NCBI GenBank assembly: GCA_030062745.1
Contig: CP099853.1
Span: 3,472,001-3,536,000, forward strand
Origin: Capitulum mitella
Lineage: Eukaryota > Arthropoda > Thecostraca > Pollicipedomorpha > Pollicipedidae
Direction of reading: 5' to 3'
Length of the DNA stretch: 64,000 nt
The stretch's first letter is position 1, and the number at the start of each line of letters is the position of its first letter. The translations under genes were made by a program, and so were the position numbers. The notes below the pieces were generated by a model. The model searched no databases. It was not told where the DNA came from and saw only the letters and a list, made by a program, of their open reading frames with translations. Below are positions 11,901 through 23,900 of this stretch, piece after piece.

Positions 11901-14900
11901 AAGGATGCATGCAGAAGAAGTCATAGGTGATAATCAATGCCACCCTATATGCCAGTGGGGCCTGCGTGCTGACAACAGTAGTCGAGAAATGGAAACTTAC
12001 GCAAGAAACTGTTGAAGCACATTTGGCAGGGTATGAATATAGTTTTTTGGTTGAGTTAGTTAAAAAATGGCTTTGATTTTGATACACACGTATCAGTTGT
12101 TCACACCATTTCTCCTTACCCAATAACGACATTTTTGCGTGTTATGCACAATATGCGAGTACATGTGCAGCGGGCTGTCGCCAAACGTGTCACAGATCGA
12201 GAACTGGCGGCCCGAGATTCGAACCTACATCCTTGCGATCACGAGTCTGACATTCTACCACTGAGCCATCGAGGATAAGCTGGGAAGCTATAACTTCCCC
12301 CAAGTTGTGTGGTTTATGGCGGTCTTATGCGTAAAAATGTGAGCAAGGTTGGACTGACGTCTACACGTAACATGTTGATGGGTCATTCCGTAGCCAGTGC
12401 GTTTGCACGGCTTTCTTGATTTCTCGTTGCCTTCAGTGGATTTCGGTGTCGTTAGTTCTCACTACGTCCCATGCTGATGCTTGATCTACATCTGGCTACT
12501 CCTACCACTCCGGACATATTGTAACATCGGAAAGTAGATTTGTTATGTTTTGTCCGTAACGACGTGGTCTGCCCACGGGGGCACTCAGACCAGGTGATAA
12601 GGGGGATGGGATGCAGATCTCCATCGGAATAACCTAACCTAGCCCGAAACGCCCCTTTGTCCCCTGGTGTTCGTCGCTTTGTTTCACCGTTTTCGCAGAC
12701 TAGCGGGTACAGAAACAGAGCTTTGTTTCGAGACCAGAATGTCTGCAATCTCCGCCCGAAAAGGGAGTCAGAAGACGTGTTGGCCGTGGGTTTTCCATCA
12801 AAAGGGGAAGGGATGGGGTCCCGATGACCTCCCTTGATCTGCCAGTGGCGCTGCCCGTTTCGCTTTTACGGTGTGTCACAACTGCTTGGGATGTAGACGT
12901 AGTTGAAGGTTTGGTGCTGTGAAGTCGGTGGTGGTCGAGTTCAGTGGCGTTTGAAAACGGTTCTGATGTCACGTCATTTGCAGATCCGCCTGGTCTTTTC
13001 GGACAGGCCGATACTGCGTGAGAGGGACACCATTGCTCATGGCTGGTGTTTTCCTTACTCCTCTCTGATTGTCCATGCCAGCTTCCGCTCTATAAACCCC
13101 TTTGGGAGTCCGTTCTGGTGTGCGGTGACTAGTAACTTCATCTGGCCTAGTCTGTCTTTGTGACACAGCTGATGATTTCTTTGACTTCCTTGAAGTATCT
13201 GACTATACTGTGTTGACCATGCTTCCCGTATGGTATCAGTTGGTATCAGTTCCCGTGTGGCATCTTTCGAAGTGTGATTGTTTGGGGTACGCTGACGCTC
13301 TGGGGCTGCACACTCCACCGGAACGTCTGGGAACGGTAGCCGGCTGTTCTGTTATCGCTCCATGGTGAATTGGATTGTTCGGGCTGGCCAGTCTGTTCGA
13401 GCTCCGTGGTCTATTGGATCGGTCGGCTCAGGCTGTCAGACACGGGTCAAGTGACCAAGGAGGGAGGATAATCGTCTTCGTGTTTACAGGATGAATGTGT
13501 CGTCGATATATCATAGGCACAGTAATAATTTGAGAAGTGTGCCTTGGAGTGCCTTGTCTCCAAGGCGTTCATGTAGAGATTTCCCAGCGTTGGTGACCGT
13601 GGTAAGGCTAACGTACTTCCATTCGTTGTTGGTAGAATTTCCGTCTAGGGGAAAATCCATCTCATGTTTGTGCAGAGCATTGGCATTCCTGTTATGCTGG
13701 CCACTTGGTTGCCTGTTCTCTGTGCTCTGTCGTCGTCTTTTAATCAGTTTTTTTTTCGACTCTTTGGGTTTCATCCATGGGTACTTGTTGAACACGCTGA
13801 CGACATAGATGCTGACTTCACGGATATTGCACCCAAGAGTTGTTCCATTTTTGTTGCGGTCATGTTCGTAGTAGAAATGAGGCGAATCGAAGTCAAGAAT
13901 GGCAAGTTTAATTATTTATGTGAACTGCAGTCCGAAAAAATTAACACCTCGTGATAAGAGGTGTTAATTGTTCATAAATAAGGATTATGTAAATGATTAA
14001 GTAAATGGTTTAAAAACTATTATTATTTTGTATTAAATAAAGATTCCACAGGACGGAAATCGATCATTCATTTTTGTTTTGCCCGCCTGAATGTGCCAAT
14101 GACTTCTTCCTAGCTTTCCATACGTGGAAATTTAGTTCAGATAGCAACCTTTCGTTTAAGCCGTGTTTCGTCGGAATCGGTCCAGTAGATTAACAGATGT
14201 AATGGCAACGGGCCGGATCACCCGCAGCATCATTTCGGTTATAATCCACTGCATGAAAATAAGGCAAAGGTCTTACTTAAACTTTACTGACGTACCACGT
14301 TTTTGGGTTGGTGCATGTGCTTTGCTATTGAAGGAGCCTGTTCGCTGAAGGGAGGTCCCTCCGCTTGCACAAGACAGCAAAACGGCCGTGAACAAAGTAA
14401 CATACTGGTAAAACGACGTTGCTGCCTCTGATAACCTTGTTATACGAATAATTGAAGGCGTAGTTACTACAGGTTTCCGTACCAACGAACAGGAAAACCT
14501 TGTGAATAGCGGCGTAACAGCTGTCAACCATGCAATGTTTCCCGTTGTCTGGTGCGTTTTTGAAGGATTCGGTTGATGTCAGCCGTACACAGTTGTATAA
14601 TGTTTGCACAATGTGCGTCTACGGGGCTGTTACTGGAAACAAACGATGACCCTGACCCAGCCTCGCCATCGTTAGCCCTATTCCCAGCAAGGGAGCTGAG
14701 TCTCCCCCCTTCGGGTGTTTTGCTTGCCGATTCCAGCATGTTTGACGCAGCTTCACAAAACTTGGCCACGTTTCCTATATATTCCTCCCACGTACTGCAA
14801 CAAAATTTCGTTATTCTGTTTTGTCCAGGAGCGGAGCCAGGCAGCGTTTTTGTGGGGCACCTCAGGCCATTTTTGACCTTGCTGAACGTAACAGGAAAAT

Positions 14901-17900
14901 GACTGTCAAAAATAGTGCTTTTAGGACAGAACTTGAAACTTTAAAATGGGTGTAGAGACACATAACTGGGCAAGCATTTAAATATCATTTTGTTATCCTG
15001 AGGTCACTTCACAATGCCACGTCAAGCTCAGAAGTCAAAGTTTGGTTTTCTAGTAATACTTTTTGCGCCTTTTTTGCAGATGCCAAACTCGGAATACATG
15101 CAACTTAGAAGGGAGCCTTCTTCTTTTATACCAAATTTCAGGTTGACATCAAGTCGGGTCATGGGGCTATAACCTTAGATGTCAGAGCGCGTATCACGAT
15201 AGCCGTAAAATGGAAGTTTAGAAATAGAGTGAATTCGAATGATTGAAAACGTTGTAGAATGCACTTAACATCATTCCATGTGACTCTAAGATCACTGAAG
15301 ATCATTTAAGGTCAAAGGTCGTAGGTTGACCTGTTAAGCAATGTGACCATGGCAGTTCTCCCTTTTTCATGTCCCTGGCACCGCCTGTGACTAACATTAT
15401 CCAAACAGTGTAATACGATTTGTACTTTTTAGCATAATATGGCTAGTGATAGCTTAAAAGGTGTTTTTAACCTCCGCACGACCGTCGGTCCGTCCCGAAC
15501 ATCGGCGACTGGGGGGGGGACAGTTGACTGCCCCCCCTCTAACTCACGAACGGTTGGTCGCACGATAAAAATAAGCATACCGCTGGAAAGCCTGTGACGA
15601 GTAGAGCTCGAAACTGGTCCCATTTTTAGTTTTAGATAATTTGTAAGCAATTTACGCCCTATATATGTTTTCTCATAGCCGACTGCATGAGACCGAGAAA
15701 TGGCCTGAATCTCAAGGGCTGTGACTAATAACGCATAGGTAAAGGCACCAGCCCACAAGTAAATGTCCGCGGATGCCGATACACGTCTAATTTCCCCAGA
15801 TTTGCGCAATATATACGCCGAAACGTTGAGTTAAAGACACCGTAATTCTCCCGTCAGCCGTCAGTGTGCGCCGCTGCCGTATGCAGTAACAAATTGACGG
15901 GAACTAATCTTAGCGTTCCTTTATTTTCGCAAAAAAGACGATCTGTGTCCATTTTATTGATCTTTGTGATTCTTGTGATGGTTTCTCATGCTTAAATTCT
16001 GGAAAAATTGATTAGTTGCCAATCTACAAAGTTGGCGGAGCTTTATTCGCGAGAGCCTGTTTATTTGCAAAATATGCTACTTTTTCAAAATTTTTTGAGG
16101 TTCCTGGTATTAACCCGCGCACGACCGTCGGTCCGTCCCGAACACCGGCGACTGGGGGGGGGGCAGTTGACTGCCCCCCCCTTTAACTCACGAACGGTTA
16201 GTCGGACGATAAAAATAAGCATACCGTTGGAAAGCCCGTCACGAGTAGAGCACGAAACTGGTCTTATTTTTAGTTTTAGATAATATGTAAGCCAATTTAC
16301 GCCCTATATATGTTTTCTCATAGCCGACTGCATGAGACCGAGAAATGGCCTGAATCTCAAGGGCTGTAACTAATAACGCATAGGTAAAGGCACCAGCGCA
16401 CAAGTAAATGTCCGCGGGTGCCGATACACGTCTAATTTCCTCAGATTTGTTCAATATATACGCCGAAACGTTGAGTTCAAGACACCGTAATTCTCCCGTC
16501 AGGCGTCACTGTGCGCCGCTGCCGTATGCGGTACCAAATTGACGGGAACTAATTTTAGCGTCCTTTACTTTCGCGAAAAAAGACGAGGTATGTAAATTTT
16601 ATTGATCTTTGTGGTTCTTGTGATGGTTTCTCATGCTTAAATTTTGGAAAAATTGATTAGTTGCCAATCTACAAAGTTGGCGGAGCTTTATTCGCGAGAG
16701 CCTGTTTATTTCCAAAATATGCTACTTTTTCAAACTTTTTGAGGTTCCTGGTATTACGTACGTCTGTGCAAGCTAGTTCTGCCATTTTCTACCCATTATG
16801 AGTAATTCATCGTCGATTTTGCCGGTGGTACATTTTGGCCCACTTCAGTTATTCGTGACCTGACCTCAAGTCAATGGCTGGAAGTCACTGATACTTTGCC
16901 CAATGACGGTAACTAGATGTCTGCTTCACTCCACACTAAAAATGTGATGAAATATTCCGTCAATTTCAGAAAAAACGGCGATATGTCTTAAAAATGGGCT
17001 TGACCTTAGGCCAATGACCCGGAAAATTCCGAAAAATCCGAGATAGCAGATTTGTTGCATCTATCACGATCACAAATCCCTGAAAGTATTATTGAGATAT
17101 CTTGTTTTGCGAAAAAGTTAGAGGGCGCTAAACTTTTTTGGACTTAGGTCTGTTTGACCTCGTCTAGGTCAGGCACCTGAGCTGACCTGAGGTCGAAATT
17201 TTGACACGAGACGTAAAATTGATGGAGCAAAAGGTACACAAAGTTTTGTGACTCTGTGTTAGTTCGTTCTCTCGCAATCCCAGAAAAACCTCAGGGGGGG
17301 GCAGTCAACTGCCCCCCCCCAGTCGGGGACGGGTTAATTACGTCTGTGCAAGCTAGTTCTGCCATTTTCTGCCCATTCTGAGTAATTCATCGTCGATTTT
17401 GACGGTGGTACATTTTGCCTCACTACAGTTATTCGTGACCTGACCTCAGGTCAATGGCTGGAAGTCAGTAATACTTTGCCCAGTGACGGTAACTAGATGT
17501 CTGCTTCACTCCACACTAAAAATGCTATGGAATATTCCGTCAATTCCCCCAAAAAACGGCGATATGTCTTAAAAATGGGCTTGCTCTTAGGTCAATGACC
17601 CGGAAAATTACAAAAAATCTGAAATAGTAGATTTGTTGCATCTATCACGATCACTAATCCCTGAAAGTATTAATGAGATATCTTGTTTTGAGAAAAAGTT
17701 AGATGGCACTAAACTTTTTTTGACATAGGTCCGTTTGACCTGACCTAGGTCATGTACCTGACCTAACCTGAGGTCAAAATTTGGACATGAGACGTAAAAT
17801 TGATGGAGCAAAAGGTTCAGAAAGTTTCGTGACTCTGTGTTTGTTGGTTCTCTCGCAATCCCAGAAAAACCTCAAGGGGGCAGTCAACTGCCCCCCAGTC

Positions 17901-20900
17901 GGGGACGGGTTAACAGTTTCTTACCCCGGTTTTTGAAAAAGAAACAATCCTTTCATTTTCGAGACCCTATGAACGCCTATGAATCTTCTCAAAATTTGAA
18001 ATGTAAGACCCTTTGGTAAAAGCCCATCCATAAGCGCTGCATGTCAATTTCATCAAAATCGGTCATTAAAAAGCAGATTTGACCCATTCAAGACACCCAT
18101 TCAAAAACATTCCCCATTTTGACCTGTTTGCTCCTTCCTTATCCAACCCTTTCAAGATTTTGAGCACTTATTTTTTATAAAAATGCATTTTACGTCATTG
18201 CAAATCAGTTGCCGTTTATTGCGATGAAATCGAATGTGTAGGTCTCGAGATCTCAGAGGGGAAGCCCCTCGCTGCGGAGGATCGGCCATACCATCAAGCC
18301 CTCCAGTGAAATGAGGGTGAAATGGGGGTCATCGGACAAACGTCTGATCCCTACCGACTGAACGCCTCTCAGCAGGCCGCGTGGAACCTTGTTAATGTAG
18401 CAATCACTCACAAACAGGTTCGTGTTTCGGAAACAACGGGTCTGTCCCGCTGGTTTCCCTGTCCTGTTTGTCATGCGCAGTTTCTCGCATTCTCCGTCAG
18501 CCTTCCAGCTTCCAGGCTCCAGGCCTGTCCTGCTGAGGCTCTGTTCGTGCTTGTTTCTGGTGCAGATTCTCTGCGTCGCTGCGTCTATACCCATGTTTCA
18601 GATACCCTTTGTCTGTTATCCCGAGCCGCTGCCCACGCTTTAGGTACAGTTTCTGACATGATATGCCCGCATTTCATCTACAGATTCTCTTATGCCGTGT
18701 CCGTGTTTCAGGTGTAGTTTCTCTTGTGGTATGCTCATGTTTCATTTGCAGTTTTCCATCTGCTGCGTCTGTGTTTTAGATGCAGTTATTTAATGGGATG
18801 TATGCTCGGATACACTTCTCATATGACGTGTGTTTGCGTTGCAGGTTTTTCACGTGCATTTTTCTGTGTGTCAGGCACGGTTTCTCATATGAAGTGTGTC
18901 TGTGTCTCACGTACAGTTCCCCATGTGAAGTGAGTCCGTGCTTCAGGTACAGCCCGTCGTGTGACGAGTGTCCGTGTTTCAGGTACAGTTTTTCTGTGCC
19001 GCGGCAAAAGCGGCAGGCGGACGGGGGCGGCTCGCAGCTCTGCCCAACTTCAGGTCAGGCTCCGAACCGCCGCCCGGCTCACGGAGCCCCGTCTGCAGGG
19101 CCGGCTCACTGCTCCCGCCGCACTCGCCGTCGCGTGACGTCATCACGGCGTACACGCCGGACGATGTGCCGCAGACACAGTTGGCTGGCGGGCGTATAGC
19201 TGCCGGGACAAACGCGTTTGGTCCATGGGCTTGGGAAGCCACACAGGAGCACAGGAACGCCGACCGAATTGGGATTTTTCACGCCCTGTGTTTTATTTCA
19301 TTTTATCCGTTTATGTATTCATTTTGTATTTATTTGTTTATTTTACTTCTGGTCAGGATCCGAGTGGAGCATTCGTCATAGACAAGCGAAGGGGATCCTG
19401 AATAACATTCTTTGTTGGGCGGAAACAAAGCTGGGCTGTCATCTAAGCATCAAGGCCAGCTGCAGTCCTCAATGTTGTTGCCTTTCAAACTGAGGCGCGT
19501 ATGGCTCTCATTCCGGGCACACTGCGCTGTTCATCCGAATTGTGCGTACGTCCAGTCGCAGGTCGAGTTAACGCTTCTGTTTCGTACCAGCACGTGGGGG
19601 TTGTTCGGGGTTTCCGCCTGAAACGCCTCAAGACACGTCGAAGGGCCGCAAAAAATGATTATGGCTGTGCTTGCTCTATCGTACGTTTTTTGCCTGTTTT
19701 TCCCGGGAAACGACCCCAACCCATGGAGGACTAGTAATGAACTTGACTGAAAGATGTTCACGACCTGGCTTTAGCCGTGGGAGCGTCCTAAATTTTGGCG
19801 GTGACTGTACGGTCTACAGTGTGCCGTTTTTCTGCTGCTCGGAAGACAAGTAAAAAGAAATGGTTTAAATGATTGCTTTTTGTTGGATATCCAAAATGTT
19901 GTTTAAAAATCAAAAATCATGAAATCATGAAAAATGCTTATGGTGGCAAAGATGCATCATTGCAGGGTCCAGTGTGTAGCGTAATGGTTGTTGAACAGAA
20001 CACTGGCGTGTTGCGAGCAGCTTCTGTCACCACAGGCTGCGATCAGGTGTGCGCCATTTGGCCATTAAGCTCGTAGTTGCCGTCAACAGGCGTGTTTGAT
20101 GTATTCAGGCATTGTGACGTACGTTCAGCGTTGTTGGGACGTCCTAATCCATTTCATGAATACGGTGTATTCTAGCAGTGCTTTGATGTCGTTGACCATG
20201 TCGTTCACACTGCTTTTATTACTTGATTGTTGTCACGGTGGTCCAAACCTCTGTAAGGTCCTGATTGGCTATCGGATCAATAGTTGAGAACTTACTGCGT
20301 CTGATTGGTTGGCAGGCCAGTTTGTTATGCCGAGGGCGGGGCTTAACAACCGAGGCGAGTGGCGATTCGTCATCAACATGGGTGAACTGGATGAACAATA
20401 TACGCAGCTCGTACGCTCAGAGCGGTGCATGTGAGTATAATGGGTGGTATGCCTTACGGTGCGTATACCTGATGGCAGCTGACTAGCGCTGGAAGCCGTT
20501 GGCTGCCGTTTCTGGATCTGTGTGAGGAATAAGGTTTTGAGGGCGTTTTGTTTGTTTGTAATGCTTAAATCGCACATAACTTGTGATATTTGAGGTGTAA
20601 CTTTTGCGGTGTGTGTTATAGATGCCGTTCTCCAGACGTGAAACGACGATTTTGATTCCGTTTTTTTTTTGCCGACGTTTAGTTGCATGCTTGAGTCGTA
20701 GCACTCCTTTTGCACGCTCTTGACTCATTGCTGTCGGTGCGTGGTCGATACGCCTCAGTGTTGCTTTAAGCTTAATATGTGCGTAATGTTCTGATAAAAA
20801 ACCTGCTTCTTCCTGTGTGCGTAAGCCATTTGTGATAACCAGGGATTCGTGCAACATGTAAAACGGGGGGATCAACCCCCTATTCACCGCTCCTGCCCAC

Positions 20901-23900
20901 CCCCCAGTCGAGGCAAAAATCCGACCACGGGAACCAAACATAATCGGTGTTATGCCAGTTATTGTCACCCGTTGGCATTTGGTTGGCAATGAAATCCGCA
21001 CTATAACTGCTGTGTCCAGCTGATGTTACGGGGCATAAAGCCTGACAAAGAAAAAGAAGAGATCAATCACATTTTAACCAGATGCTGACAAGCCTTGAAG
21101 TCATTCGGAAGTAATATTTAAACGAAATACAATCGCGTATGTAACTGCAGCCTGTTTAGTGAATATCACAGACGTTTCAGACGATGTAAATGAGCCCTCC
21201 AAAATCCAGAATAAGTGCAGTTGTTCGTGAGAAGGCAGATTAGAAAATGGGTCATCTCACGCCTGCCCCCCCCCCCCCACCCCTCCCGCAGGTAAACTTC
21301 CCTGGCCAAGTCCTTGGTGATAACGCCCTTTAGATGTTTTATGTCGTCCGTACTGATGTTCATTCGACGTGACACTTGTCGTCCTTCGTCGTCGTAGGTG
21401 GTCTCATTCGATTCAAATATTCACGGAAAGCTGGTACAACAAGGAACAAACGACCAGTACTCATCCACGAAGGCAATTGGGACTGGTTTCCCTTGAGATC
21501 AGTGTCAATTTGGATGTAGTTTGAAGGATTGGGGGATGGAGTACCTTGCGAGATTTGTCACCACTCTGAAGGCTGTCGGCCACACATTCCATACGGCTCG
21601 TCATGTTGAATGTATGGCGTAGGCTGTTGTTCGAGACCTCCATGCGTCTTATTTCTGAAAGACGAAAATAAAAGGAAGACACAAAAAGCCATCACAGTTT
21701 TGAGGGAAACCTCGTGCAGTGCATTGTTGGGTTGTAGATAGTTTTATTAATTTCAGTGCGCACAAAAGACTTCTGGGATTCAAAAAGTTTTCCGCCATTG
21801 TCCATACCTAACGGAAATGAAACTCGTTGCTACCCTAAAAAACAAAAACAGGTGAAATATTGCAGTGAATGTTTGGAAGGAATAGTTCATTCCCATTGCC
21901 ACACAGCCACGGAGAGTCCCGCTAGGCAAGCACTACTGCCATCTATAGTTCCAAGCGATCTTGATAATGGGGGGTTCACCAAACGTCCGGTTTTGCCTGG
22001 TCTGCATCAGAATTGTGGACGATCCCGGACGTAATTGTCACGATCCACCGATCACACACCCACTGTGAGCCAAAACAGGCGGTCTTCCCTCCTCGCGCTG
22101 TCACGGGTCCACCAGAGATTTTCCACTATCGGCATAATTCGCCCTGGGGTCGCACCCTCATGTACTTTACCACAAGTGTGATCGACCACTGCACCGTTCG
22201 TTCTCGACATGGACGTTATGCTCTACCCCACAGCCAAGGTCTGCGAGTCTGGCGAGACCTTACCTAGAAGAACTTGTCCAGACCCTGTCACCAGATGGAG
22301 CTGATGCTGTGTGGCTGTTTCTCGGGGCCCTATGGCCGCCATTTCGTAAACGCTAGACAGATCCACCCCATGCCTATCCATCCATCCATCCAATGCTTTG
22401 TAAGTGGTTCCGTTACGTGTCTGTGCATACCTATGGAATTCTCCGTCATGAGCTCAGCATCAGTCAGGCAGTTGTAGTTGCGGGAACGTCGTTATGTTTT
22501 GCGGTATTTCGCGGAACTGTTGTTGTCGGGTGGATTTTTGAATACCGCATAACCCCCTCCCAGTGCCCCCCAGCCTGCCTGATTGCGTCTGGTCTCGGCT
22601 GTCCTGAATCTCCCTGCGTGTCGCGTGCGCAGGTTATCGTGAGATACTAACTGGTCTTTATGATCGGCGGAAGTTACTCGCGGCACTTCCATTCAGACTT
22701 CTTCTCGTGCTACGGGCAAAAATGTCTGATCTGCGGGTTTCCATTTGAGACGTTTTCCGTGCGTCACGCAAAACGCATTATTTGCGCAATCTCATTGTTA
22801 ATCTCCGCACTGTGACCTGATTTATCTTCCGCAGTGGTCCATTCTGACGATGAGTCTTGCATCAGATGAGTCCTTCCTCTGAAATGATTGACCCCATCAG
22901 CATAAGGATCAGGGCAGGACTTTTGCGTACACCGACCTCAATATTAAAGTGGCCCGAAGTAAAGGATGTTGCTGCTTTGCTGCCTCCAAGTAGCAAAGCA
23001 GGGACGACGGGAATTATCGCACTAGGCAGAGCATGTTGGAATGTGGCCGTAGGGGATAAATGATGCACATCGGTCGGAAGGAGATCGTCAGTCTGCCGGT
23101 AGGAGTCGCTGCCTCTCCGCATGCTGCACATCACCTGTCCATCTTGCTGGTCTCGTCAGCCGTTTGAAGAACTCTGGCCATCAGGATTCCATGTTGTTTT
23201 TTCACCCGTCATCCTAGTAACCACGTCTCGAAAACGCCATATGCTTTCATTCCAGCCTTTTCACAAACCGGGTCCGAATATAGCGAGGCTCAAACCTTGG
23301 CTCAAACGTTACGAGCATAGCTTTCTATTACGTGCAGCATGTCGTGCGGACCCAGCAACGCCACAACACCGCAGCCTGGTCTGGAGTCTGTTTGTTCCCT
23401 GCACCGAACCGTACAGCGCTGATAGAAATGTCACGTACCACCGAAGCCAGAACACGGCAGTCTGCCTGGTGGAGAGTTGCTTTTATTTTGGATTGAACAG
23501 TTCAGACTCCTGAATGTCATAGAACCGTACCAGTACAATATGCTGTGAGAACAGCCAGTCGTTGGGTGTCAGCCATCAATAGTCAACAGCCATCTACATC
23601 TTACCAGCAGTAATTGTGATCATTGTCTTTCCGTGCGGAGTTTAATCCAGATTATTCTCAGGTGTTTCATCAGAACTCCGGCGGCACGTAACTCAAGGCG
23701 TTGTTTGTGGCGGTTTTGGTTCGAGGTTTCATGTTTATTTTCATATTTATTTTTATTTTTTGGCGCGTGCTGCGTAACTTACGTCGAATTCACTCTGACG
23801 GACTCACGTTCGTCTACCTCATGCACCGTCCATGCACCAAGGACTTTTCTTAGGTAGTTAGGGTAATGTTAGGGAGGCTGGCTCTTTTCCACGTGAATTT

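Larger units (their letters stand above)
14676..18317 (+). mobile_element. Family A element, old copy split by family B insertions
   Basis: The left end is CCCTATTCCCAGC preceded by TTAG, and the interior to 15470 follows the family A sequence seen intact at 55172-56381. The right part, about 17914-18317, continues exactly where family A should and ends with a degenerate form of the family terminus. The interruption at 15467 is a TTAA bearing a family B element. Numerous substitutions compared with the other A copies make this the oldest layer of the nest. Non-autonomous; no transposase. Confidence 0.8.
7414..19053 (+). other. 11.6-kb intron of the Spätzle-like gene
   Basis: The intron is inferred from phase-2 exon borders on both sides. 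It contains the degenerate minisatellite (8570-10380), a tRNA-like relic (about 12208-12275), a perfect hairpin (13939-13969), the three-level transposon nest (14676-18317) and a 36-bp repeat just before the acceptor. Stretches 10381-12200 and 12300-13900 show nothing recognisable. A further small exon inside cannot be excluded. Confidence 0.5.

Noticed and set aside
12208-12275. Functional tRNA-Thr(CGT) gene on the minus strand
   Set aside because: A and B boxes fit, but acceptor, anticodon and T stems do not pair.
20483-21001. 172-codon minus frame in the last intron of the Spätzle-like gene
   Set aside because: No domain, unremarkable composition and no splice or start context.
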